Source: Pseudocercospora fijiensis CIRAD86 (Eukaryota > Ascomycota > Dothideomycetes > Mycosphaerellales > Mycosphaerellaceae). Taken from it: DNA of 64,000 nucleotides. This document shows, one piece after another, positions 11,501-22,850 of this stretch. Location: contig NW_006921535.1 of the NCBI RefSeq assembly GCF_000340215.1, positions 3,266,576 to 3,330,575 of the forward strand. The letters run 5' to 3'. The number at the start of each line of letters is the position of its first letter. Position 1 is the stretch's first letter. The notes below the pieces were generated by a model that did no database searches, had not been told where the DNA came from, and worked only from the letters and a program-made list of their open reading frames with translations. The position numbers were made by a program, and so were the translations under genes.

Positions 11501-13951
11501 TCCAGTCACGTCACGAACGTCTTGCTCCACATCAGCTTGTCCATCTTCTGTATGACGGTCCAGGTAGCTGTCATCGGTCATCATTGTGAAGCGCTTCTCG
11601 TCTTGTGGGTATGGGTTGGTCTGGTAAGAGTCGCGGTTGGTCGCCATTGAGTCGCGATATTGCTCGTTGATCAAATGCTGTCGCTCAAGCCATTCGTCTG
11701 CAGTCTCGGCGCCTGGTGTGCCGGTCTCACGAGTAAATGATGTTTCCAGCTTCTCGTTAGGAGTTGCATACTCATCGAGACTGACATCACGGGACTGTTT
11801 TGCAGAGCGAGCTAGCTGAGTAGTAGGCGAATCTCCAGATTGCAAGGAGGATTGCGAATGTCGATGTTCTTGAAGTCGGCCAGCAGACGAATAGGAAGCC
11901 GCACTTCTAGGTCGCAAACCTTGCGGGACGAGAGGATCATCTTCAAATTTATTCTTCAGGCTGGAAACGCTCTGGACTGGGCTGCCTCCGCTGAATTTGC
12001 GCTGTGGAGCTGGGTCACCGTAACCATCAGCGTCCATATGCCGGTCCACAGCTTTCATTGCTGCAGCACCGCCGAGGCCAGCAGCAGTCAGGGCAGCCAA
12101 ACGCTCCCGATTCGTGATACCGCCATTCGGTCTGTGAACGGAGCTCGTCGTTGTTTGACCTATAGACTGGTTGGAAAGGCTCATTCCAAGTCCTCTCGAC
12201 GATGGTCGTGTGGGAGTACGAGACGAAGCTGGAGAAATGGCATCTCCGACCGAGCCACGCTTCACTTCACGAACTGGTGTGCGGGTATCGGCAGAGCTTC
12301 TTGATGAGGGCCGATCGGTGCCTTGCGACAGAATACTTTCTCGAGTGATCTCAGAGTCATTCATCCTGCTGGCCAGAGGAAGTGGCGGAATGTCCTTTTT
12401 CTCCGTATAAGTCTCATCAATGGTATCTGTAATGCTGGCAGACCGGCTGCGACTTGTGCGAGATTTGGTGCGCTTCTTCCGCCGTGAGTGTACGTCGTCT
12501 TGAGAATCGTGATGCCGCAGAGCAGCCGATGTCAGAACACCAGCTGCCAGACCAGCAGAGGCAGCGCCTCTGAGGCCGTTATTGCTTCTGCTTGATTTGG
12601 GTCGGACCCTCTCGTCTGCTTCATAGCTGCCTTCGCGTGAATGTCGACCCGATGACCGGCCGCTGGAAGGACGATCTGAGTATTCTCTGCTGGACTTGCG
12701 ATGCTTCACTCGTTCCGAGTCGCCGCGAGAGAGGACAACGCCGGGATCATCGCCGTCTCTATTCAGCACCACTTTTGGCTTTGAAGACAGGTGTGGCGTG
12801 CTGGAGGATTTGCTGACTCGTCGCTCGAGACTGCCATTCTCGCCACCTGAGCTACGTCTGCTCTGCTCAAAGCTGCGAAGATTGCGATCTTTGTGTTGGT
12901 CTTCCTTGAGTGCATTAATCTCAGGCAGGATCATGCGCTTGATGGTATCCTCTACCATTTCCAGTAATTTCGGATTGTTCGTCATGCGCGACGTTTGTGA
13001 TCGATCTGAACGATAGGACCGCTCGCTGGGCGATAGTTTGGAAGACAAGAGGCTTGATTCTGCGCCGCTCACGGCATCTTCCTCCGCGCGGTGTGATTTC
13101 GATGATCGTCTCCGTCTCTCGCGAGACTGTCCATCATATTCGCGACTCGACTTGCGCTGCTTAGCCGAAGTGGCTCCCAGCTTCTCCATGACTTTCTGCG
13201 TAAGACGCTCTCGGCTGGCGCTCCTGCCCTGACTGTCCATTCTTTGTGGCTCTCGCAGATAATCCTTCTCCTTCACAGGAGATTCGGCATCGTACTCGTA
13301 GCCGCGCTCGCTCTCGAGCATCGATCTATCTCCTTCAAGCATGCTGTCCGGCGGCATCGACGAGACGTTGGACTCCACTGGTGCATACATGAGTCCGCGC
13401 GACGATCGTTGACTGTTCGAAACGTCGCTGGTGCTGAGTAGCTCGATCTCAACGGGTGGATGTCCAGAAACGTTGCTATCGGTCGAATGGCTGACGTCTG
13501 TTCCTGCTGGGGCAAGTGCAACTTCCGCGTCCTTGGAGCTCGGTAGTGATATTCGACGAGTGTATGACGGCTTTCGATCGCTTCCAATGCTAGTGATCTG
13601 AATAGCGTTTTCGCCACTCCTGCTCTTCTTAGATGCGCTCGGCGTAACCTTCACGCGCACACTCGGCCTGCTCTTGCTCTTGTCGCCAGTCTTTGAAGCC
13701 TCGAAGTATTCGATCAACAGGCTCGTCTGGCTCTTGGCGCGGCTGTGCTTCCCAATGCCACTCTCCTTGCTCGCAGTGATCTTTTGGGTGGAGATGGTAA
13801 TGGGACTGCCGTCTTCGGGGACGGTGTAGTGGGACTTGTCGGTGCGGGTGGTGACGTTGGTCGCAACTTCGGTGTCGCCGCCAGAGGTGTCGTCGTCCAT
13901 AGACTCCGTTGCTTGCGGCAGAGGCGGACGACGAGAGTCTACGATGCCCAT
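8588..13951 (-). CDS. Very large, mostly disordered protein of unknown function
   Basis: Exon 1 is 13951-8834 (1,706 codons, no break); a 54-bp intron (8780-8833, GTAAGT...TAG) leads to exon 2, 8779-8588, for about 1,769 aa. A second possible donor (AAGGTACGA, near 8606) could move the last few residues. I do not recognise the family. The N-terminus has an ordered-looking stretch (TSLLIEYFEA, about 76-85; VRVKVTPSAS). Most of the rest is Ser/Arg/Glu/Pro-rich low complexity. A helical stretch LLEMVEDTIKRMILPEI lies near 330. Three Ala/Gly-rich hydrophobic segments occur near 465-478, 616-636 and 995-1015. Coiled coil is likely at 1130-1190 and 1235-1275 (RIEDMLMQVLENVEDLK). It looks like a scaffold rather than an enzyme; cortical or septal roles are guesses. 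Start ATG at 13951 is the first in frame. Confidence 0.85.
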
Positions 13952-15785
13952 CTTAGAATGTTGTTCGCATCACTGCGGCTGCGGCTGGTGGGTCCTGTTT
14001 GTGCGTGGTCGGCAAGGCGCAAACAGTGCAATGCGGAATGACTTTTTACCCAGTGGCCGGGCGAGGTGTTAGGGACATGCACAGTGTGCAGTCGGAGTCG
14101 GACAGAACTGGGATGCAGCTGTACGCCAATCGATGTTGTGCAACGCTGTGTGCGGGAGCAGATGTCTGGCTAGAGCTGTTCGCCGCTGCGGTGCCGGGCA
14201 CAGAGCTGCACCGTGCTATGTCTGCCTGAAAGCGATGGTGAGTGCACGAGCAGCACAGGAGGACCAGTAATGTAGTGAAGACTAGCTGTGCCGTGGCGTG
14301 CCTCGTTGACTACGGTATCTGGAGCGGCGCGTGAGAAGTTGAGAGTGAGGTCAGGTCAGGTCAGGTCAGCTACACTGCACTGCTGCACTGATGCGTTGTT
14401 CTCCCCACCAACCGCAACGAGGGTCGACTCGCCGATTCGAGTCGCGATGCTGCTTCTCTCTCGCACCTCCTTCGCCCGCCTCTTGCTCTTGCCGCACGAA
14501 AGGATGAAGACCAGCAGACGGAAACAGACAGCGAGCGATCACAAGCCAGCATGTGGGCAAGGCAAGATCAGGCTGGTGCTTGCGCGCGAGTGCGATGTTC
14601 AACGAGCCAGCCACCGACAAGCTTTCCACTAATTCTCCCGGCGCAACAAGGATCTACCGCGTAACTACAGCAACACCATGTTCAGCCGTAGTCAGTGCTC
14701 CGCGTGTTCGACAATAGACGCAAAGCTCCATCATCAATCTTCTTCTGCAATTGACGTCGAGTAGTCTCGGCACTTCATCATCACAGTTGCTATCGCTATT
14801 CTATCAACAGCCGAACAGTTGACAGTTGCTCATCCCACGGCTCGATCAGCCAGCGTCCGGCGTCACAACCATCATCCCAGAAGCCGGAGCACCGTTTGCT
14901 TCGTCCCACAAAACCCAGCGTAACGCAGGACCGTCGCCGACCAGCCATCCTCCTGTGCATCGCATGCGCTCTCATGCAACTAAGAAGAACGAAAACACAT
15001 GCAACCTGTACTGCCCAAGCAACCACCCCACCAGCCGCATCATGTCCGTAATGATAACCCTCATCACAAGGTGTGAACGGTGCCACATCATCAAAGAGCC
15101 ACACACGAGACAACTCTTCCACTGTCACTACCGATTGGCAGTTTCAAGCCGTCGTTTCCTTGCACTGGCATTCACCGGTGTGCTTGATCGGTGTGCCCTG
15201 CATGGCTGCATGTGGGCTGGGCTGTAACGCGTTTCAGCCTCTCTATTCGTTCAAAGAAACGTGGCTGGGACGGCCGGCCACGCTTCGGCATCGGCTACGC
15301 AATTATTATTGATCGTTGCGCAACGACTTACCGGCGGTACCCTGGCCAGTGGCCACAAAGAACGGAAAAAGTATAGAGCTACAGGGCCGCGTGCCGGTGA
15401 TGCTCTAACGAGCTTCGGTCTTCGGCTTGTGCTGTGTCTGGTAAATCGTAGCTGAGCAAGCCAGCTGCGAACAACATATATGAGTGAATCTGCGAGTGAC
15501 TGCTTTGCCAAAGTATCATTGCTTTCATGCCTTATCCTAGGACTCTTCCCTCTAAAACGGAATCGCAAAATTAGCCACTACCCATGCATTTCTTCATCAT
15601 GCAGCTGCTTTGAAGTGAACCTCTCTTTCACAGCTTGTCACCATCATCAAGCCTCTTCTCTGACCCTCTTCACGATGCAACAACTTGCATGTCCGACCCG
15701 CAGCAGGCAATCAATGCCTCCATCCGGAATTATAACCTTACTCTTGCAGACATCGAAGGCTGACGCGCCTGGCCAAACCTCGATA
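13952..15785. other. Intergenic region upstream of the large gene, to SLT2 3' end
   Basis: No supported gene in 1.8 kb. It contains the promoter and leader of the large gene (CT-rich and G-rich blocks) and a 5-bp tandem repeat at 14348-14367. Open frames of 60-130 codons occur on both strands with no recognisable content. Confidence 0.5.
14348..14367. repeat. (AGGTC)4 pentanucleotide repeat
   Basis: Four tandem AGGTC units about 400 bp upstream of the large gene's start codon. A related CAGGT triplet run occurs at 5566-5580, where on the gene strand it places tandem CTGAC branch-point-like motifs in intron 2 of the zinc-cluster gene. Confidence 0.8.
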
Positions 15786-17142
<1,357 letters not shown>

Positions 17143-18011
17143 GATGTGGAAAAGCGGAAGCTCGTGGAGTCAGTGCCTCGTATGTTTCGGCAAATACGAG
17201 GTTCGAGAAGGGGAGGATGTCGCGCAAGGTCAGATCAGTAGCGGCGCCGATGCCTAGTATTATTCAGGCTGCGCGTCAGGAGCGTTGTCAGATGTTTCTC
17301 GCGGGCAGGGCAGGGCAGCTTGGGCAGGGCAGCTTGGACAGAGCTCTGATAGTGGGACTGGACACGCAGAACCGGCGGGCGTGAATGGCGAGTGTTGATC
17401 CACCTGAACGGCGTTTCTGGCTTGTTTCTGGGCAACAAAGAAATGAACGAGGGAGCAAGGGTCAGGCCAGGTAATTATATCAAGTCAGGCCCACGCTTCC
17501 TTCAGCTGCGTGCGGCTTTCGATTCTATGCTGCGCTCGTTGCCTCAGCCTCAAGTCGGGTAAGCAATGCAATATGCTGCCGTTTGACAGCTCACAGGCAG
17601 ACATGATGATTCACTTCTCAACACGCCCGGCCCCGGCCCCGCGAGATGATGCCCCTCTGCCAAGCTTTGGATGCCCACCCCAGCGTTCTCCCAAACGGAA
17701 AGGAAGGTTTTGGAGCGGTATGGATCTGAGCGTATGCGTGACTGATGAGCTGTGGACAAGGTTGCCCTTTTATGCATCGTCGTTGTCGCCGTCACGCCGT
17801 GAGAGTGAGACGCAACGGTCGCCATGGTCACGTGACGCCATACTACCGGTGTTCCGAGTTCCGAGCCAGGACACAACGCTGCTGTCCTCCACTTCATCAT
17901 CAGTAGTGTACTTTTGAGGGACAGCTTGTTGAGAACTTGAGAGATGCGACGCGATGCGATGCGATGCGATGCGATGCGAGGCAGAGGCCCGGCTACGGAG
18001 GCCTATACGTA
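17143..18011. other. SLT2 5' region
   Basis: Promoter and leader of SLT2, with a short GC-rich duplication near 17303-17337 and a (GCGAT)n run at 17943-17980 directly before the foldback element. No gene supported. Confidence 0.5.
17943..17980. repeat. (GCGAT)n pentanucleotide repeat
   Basis: Five perfect GCGAT units (17951-17975) flanked by imperfect ones. It ends 31 bp before the left terminus of the foldback element, so it may mark the insertion neighbourhood. Confidence 0.85.
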
Positions 18012-19404
18012 CCAGAGGCTCAATGTAGCACTTCTTACCGCAGCGACACAGTATAATCTTTGCCCCTACAAATTGTTTTTAATGTATCTTTTTATCTAGA
18101 GGACTTATAGCTAAACAATATATAGCAAAGATACTCTTACTTAGGTCTATTTTTAGAAAATATTGATATTTGTAGTCGTTCCCTCCTAAATTAATAAGCT
18201 ATATAGCTTAAAACTCTAAGTTAGACGTTTTAGAATTTTAGTGTTTTTTAAGCCTTAGTATACTGTTTTTAGTAATCCAAGATCTAAGTCTTATAGTTTT
18301 GTTTAAAAAGAATCTAGTTCTAGATTTTTATTCTAGTATAGCTACTATTAGTAACATAATCTAGAAAAGAGTATTATTAGAACCTAAATTCTTACTAGGT
18401 TCTCTTTAGTATATCTTTTTATATAGAAGAGTTATACTTTAATAATATAAAACAAAGATACTCTATTTTTTATCTATTTTTAGAAATTAAGTAAAACTAT
18501 TATAGTTATCTACTAAGATTAGCCTAAAAGTCTAAAAGAAAGACTTTTAGATTTTAGTATTTATTAAGCCTTATAATACTATTTTTAGTAATCTAAAAGC
18601 TAGAACTAAAGGTTTTACCTAGTTTTAATCTATATTGAAATTCTTATCTAAATACGCCTACTATTAGTCTTGGAATCCAAAAGCGAATATTTTTAAGAAT
18701 TATAAGCTTAAGAATATTAAGTTTAGAATTTTAAAAAATATTCTTTCTTAAGTTATAAGACTATTTATAAACTAATAAAAGTAAAAGCTCTAATAGGAGA
18801 TTTCACTAGCTAAAACTGTTAGGTTTTGATTTTAGATTACTAAAAATAGTATACTAAGGCTTAAAATATACTAAAATCTTAAAATCTTAATTCTAGAATT
18901 TTAGGCTAATCTTAGTAGATAGCTATAATAATTCTGGTTATTTTCTAAAGATATATAGAGAGTAAAGTAATTTTGTCTTATATTACTAAGCTATAACTCT
19001 TCTAAATAAAAAGATATATAAGATAGAATCTAAGAACAATTTAAGTTTTTATAGTATTCCTTTCTATATTATATTACTAATAGTAGCTATATTAAGATAG
19101 AAACCTTAATATAGAGTCTTATAAAGTAAGGCTATAAGACCTAGACTTTAGATTAATAAAAATAGTATACTAAGGCTTAAAAAAACGCTTAAATCCTAAA
19201 ACGTTTAACTTAGAGTTTGAGGCTATATAGCTTATCAATTTAGTAGGTAACGACTAAAAATTTTAATTTTTTTCTAAAAATAGACCTAAATTAGAGTATC
19301 TTTGTCTTATATTGTTTAGCTATAAGTCCTCTAGATAAAAAGATATATTAAAAACAATTTGTAGGGGCAAAAATTGCAGTACAAAGTCTGCATTGAGCCT
19401 CTGG
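18012..19404. mobile_element. Non-autonomous foldback/MITE-like element with TA target duplication
   Basis: A 1.39-kb AT-rich island in ordinary gene DNA. The ends are inverted: CCAGAGGCTCAATG at 18012 and its complement ending at 19404, each flanked outside by TA (18010-18011 and 19405-19406), as in Tc1/mariner insertions. Inside, arms of about 550-600 bp (about 18058-18620 and 18790-19371, both starting TTTGCCCCTACAAATTG) are complementary with mismatches and small gaps around a loop of about 170 bp. Each arm holds two related direct units (compare 18083-18300 with 18408-18620), so the element reads as unit, unit, inverted unit, inverted unit. There is no coding capacity. TA is abundant and CA/TG scarce, suggesting RIP. 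The right end lies 303 bp upstream of the aldehyde dehydrogenase ATG. Confidence 0.85.
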
Positions 19405-19706
19405 TATGTATGGAGCTCCGTCCCCGGCCCGGGCGGCAGTGAAAGCGAAGGCTCCACATGCCTCGGCTTCCGCTCTCTGCTATCAGTGCTCTGACAGTTT
19501 TATCCCAGGTCAGGAGCTGCCACAGTGATAGTGATTGCTCCACTCGCTTTCGTACGAAATACTCGTTCACATCGCTGCAGTCCCTCAGTTGTGCCGCGGC
19601 CCATATCTCTCTGTATCATCCACACCGTCGGTCCGGGTCCGGGTCCGGGTCCGTGTTGATCAAGCGTAAGATACAATAGTAGCCCATCCCGCCGCTGCCT
19701 CTAAAC

Positions 19707-21483
19707 ATGACCATTCACCTAACCATGGACGACGTGCCTGCCTTCACAGCCACTCCGCTGGACAAGATCCCGGCCATTCATCAACGAGTCGTCGACAAGT
19801 TCCTCAGCCATGAGACGCGCCCACTCGAATACCGATTGAAGCAGTTGCGATCACTGTATTGGGGTCTGAAGGATGCGGAGCCAACCATCCTGGAGGCAAC
19901 CAAGCTTGACTTGGGCAAGAGCGCGTACGAGGCATTCCTCTGCGAAGTTGGATGGGTACTCAATGACATCCTCTTCGTATGCAAGAACCTCGCAAAATGG
20001 ATGAAAGAAGAAAAGGCGCAGGACATGGACCTCATCAACAAGTTCGTGTCGCCGCGAATTCGCAAGGACCCATTGGGTGCTGTGCTGGTCATTGGAGCCT
20101 ACAATTTTCCGATTCAGCTCTCGCTGGGCCCGCTCATTGGTGCCATTGCAGCAGGATGTAAGTCAGTGCAGGAACCTATCGAAACTCACCGCCATCCAGT
20201 ATGATCAAAGCAGACATGGTCAAATCATGCGTGAAATGATCGATTGCAATTGCTAATGCGTATCCTGAATGTTAGGCACCGCAGTCCTCAAACCTTCCGA
20301 AAGTGCGCCGCATTGCGCCAGAATCATGGAGCACATCATCTCTCAAACCCTCGACCCTGACGCTTACCAAGTAGTTCAAGGAGCTGTGCCTGAGACCACC
20401 GCTCTGCTGGACTGCAAGTGGGACAAGATCTTTTACACCGGTGGCGCGACAGTCGGCACAATCATCGCGAAGAAAGCCGCAGAGACCTTGACTCCAGTGA
20501 CGTTGGAGCTTGGTGGTCGCAATCCTGCCATCATCACCAAGAATGCAGACCCAAGGCTGGCGGCGCGACGACTGCTCTGGGCCAAACTACTCAACGTTGG
20601 CCAGGTCTGTGTCAGCCAGAATTATGTTCTTGTGGACAAGGATGTACTGCCAGAGTTCATCCGCCAGCTCGAGATTGCCCTAAAGGAGTTCCAGCCAAAG
20701 GGCGCTGAGCTCGCCGAGGATTATGGCAAGATCATCAATGAACGAGCATGGCAACGTCTCAAAGACATGTTGGACAGCTCAAGTGGTGAGATTTTGATTG
20801 GTGGCAAGTCCGACAAATCCAAGCTCTTCTTCGAAACCACTGTCGTGAAGGTCAACAGCGCCGATGATTCTCTGCTCAAGGACGAATCTTTCGGACCTCT
20901 GATCCCAATCCTGCCAGTCGAGGATCTTGACGAAGCCATCCGCATCGCTAACAAGGTCCACTCAACGCCACTTGGTATCTACCCCTTCGGAAACAAAGCC
21001 GATGCAGAGAAAGTCCTTGGCCAGACACGCTCAGGTGGTGCTTCTGTCAACGATGGCTTCTTCCACGCTTCCATCCCAACTCTGGCGTTCGGTGGTATAG
21101 GCGACAGTGGCACGGGCTCTTACCGTGGCAAGGCTAGCTTCGACTGCTTCACACACCGACGCCCCGTCACCACCACCCCAGCATGGATGGAAAGTTTACT
21201 CTCTATCCGCTACCCACCATTCACGGACGCGAAGCTAAAACAATACAAGACCATGAGTGAGAACAAGCCTGATTTTGATCGTAATGGTAATCCAACTGGA
21301 GCTGGATTGCTGTGGTGGATTCTTGGTAAGTCGCAGTACCCGGCCTTGCAGGCGAAGCTATGAAGAGGCGTTGATAATGGTTCAGGTCTTGGTGGTAAGA
21401 GTGCAGTTGGTGCTTCTGGTCGATGGGTTACGGTTGCTGTACTCGCTGTAGCTCTGCGCTACTACAGAACGCAGTACAACTAA
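19707..21483 (+). CDS. HFD1: ALDH3-type (fatty) aldehyde dehydrogenase with hydrophobic C-terminal tail
   Basis: Oxidises medium- and long-chain aldehydes to acids with NAD(P)+. Three exons: 19707-20157, 20276-21325 and 21386-21483; introns are 118 bp and 60 bp. The spliced product is 532 aa. Visible features are IGAYNFPIQLSLGPLIGAI, the cofactor-site FYTGG (203-207), general-base Glu in LELGG (about 228), catalytic Cys in NVGQVCVS (about 262), and FGPLIPI. The C-terminus encoded across the last junction (WWILGLGGKS, then GRWVTVAVLAVALRYYR) is hydrophobic, like the membrane-anchoring tail of ALDH3A2/Hfd1 proteins. If intron 2 is retained, translation stops at 21363 after QAKL, ending in a peroxisomal signal (see findings). 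A second ATG at 19725 (ACCATGGAC) has the better context and would shorten the protein by six residues. Symbol by family resemblance. Confidence 0.92.
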
Positions 21484-22850
21484 TAGTCAAGCACGGAGAA
21501 TCATTGATAGGGAGGTTGAAATTTGTTTCATTCTTGTACTGAATAGAGGTCACTCTGGGCATTGCTTAGGTATAGCAATGAAAATGCTTTCACCAGACTA
21601 TGCCACTTCTGAACTCTCACCGAGCATGATTGACTAGGTACTCTTTGCTCCACTCTTTTGATATGCCAAGCGGATATTGCTCAAATGCTCCAAATAACTC
21701 ACCCGAACGAATGAAGAAAGTGCGCGAGGAATTTGAGAAAGAATACTAAACATTAGCTAGAGAGAGAGAGAGCCAATCGACACCAGTGACCTCTACCAAG
21801 AATAACTCAAGAGAACATTTGTAGAAAAACCAAACATTTGACGCCGAGATAACGACAGTACTCAGGTCACTTTTCTCCTCGTAGACAGTCTCCTTCAAGC
21901 GTGCAAAGCAACTAACCCATAACCGAGATGACAAACAAGTATGCACAGGCCAAATGGTTGCAGTCCTTTCAGTTGACCTCCGATGGTCAGCAGAATAGTC
22001 TAACGCTCAACGATCTAACGCGGGCAGGAATGGAACCAGTTGACTCGAGCTTCTGGGGCATCGGAAGAGATGAATGAGGGAAGCATTGCAATATCGATCC
22101 TGCGTTGCACTGCCTCACTCGAGGCATGAGCGGACTGAACCAACGGCATCATCAAGCTCCCTGAAGCTCGGAATGGGAGACAGTAGTATGATAGGATAGC
22201 ATGTCTATCATTTCAATGCTACCTAGTGTAGAAACAAGACTGATCGACAAAAGTGTAGCGTACTACACAACAATATTTCCACACGCCATTCACACCGATA
22301 TCGATCCATCTTCAAAATTTGGTGCGTTAAAACTCCAGTACAGTTGATCCAAGATGAACTCCGCGGTCGTAACCGATTATCCCATTGAAAGATTGATTGC
22401 ATGCGAATGATGGCATTAGGAAACGCCAGACATCACTGCCGTAGCAGTGTTGAGATTATGAACACAAGCTTTGCGGAATGCTCGTAGCGGCAGGGGACAT
22501 GCGCGCCAACGATACTGGTTCATGTGTGCGGCAAATTGCGTCCAGAATCCGCGGGAAGAGGTGGTGGATAGCTTTCTCCTAAAACGAAGGGCGCCTGCTT
22601 TTTGGGTATCGATGCGGGAAGGAAGACGAGGAACAACTGCTGCTGCAGAGTATGGAAAGTCGAGTTGAGTTGTGCAAATCGTGATACACGACAGCAGAGA
22701 AGCGGCGCTGTGCTGTGCTGTGCTAACTCGCGTTCACACAGGCCGTGATGGCAGCAGACAAGAAGCGCAGCCTCTCGAGGCGTGATTGCGGCCAACCAGA
22801 ATGTTGGAGGAGGAATGTGATTCTTCTGAGGGATAGTATGGTCTTCAGCC
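21484..22850. other. Intergenic, between aldehyde dehydrogenase and SomA 3' ends
   Basis: The 1.4 kb between two convergent genes has ordinary base composition, one (AG)n run at 21759-21772, and no supported gene. Unusually long for a convergent interval here, so long 3' UTRs or a small unannotated transcript are possible. Confidence 0.5.

Noticed and set aside
18012..19404. Possible transposase inside the foldback element
   Set aside because: All frames are short and TA-rich; the sequence is accounted for by the inverted units.
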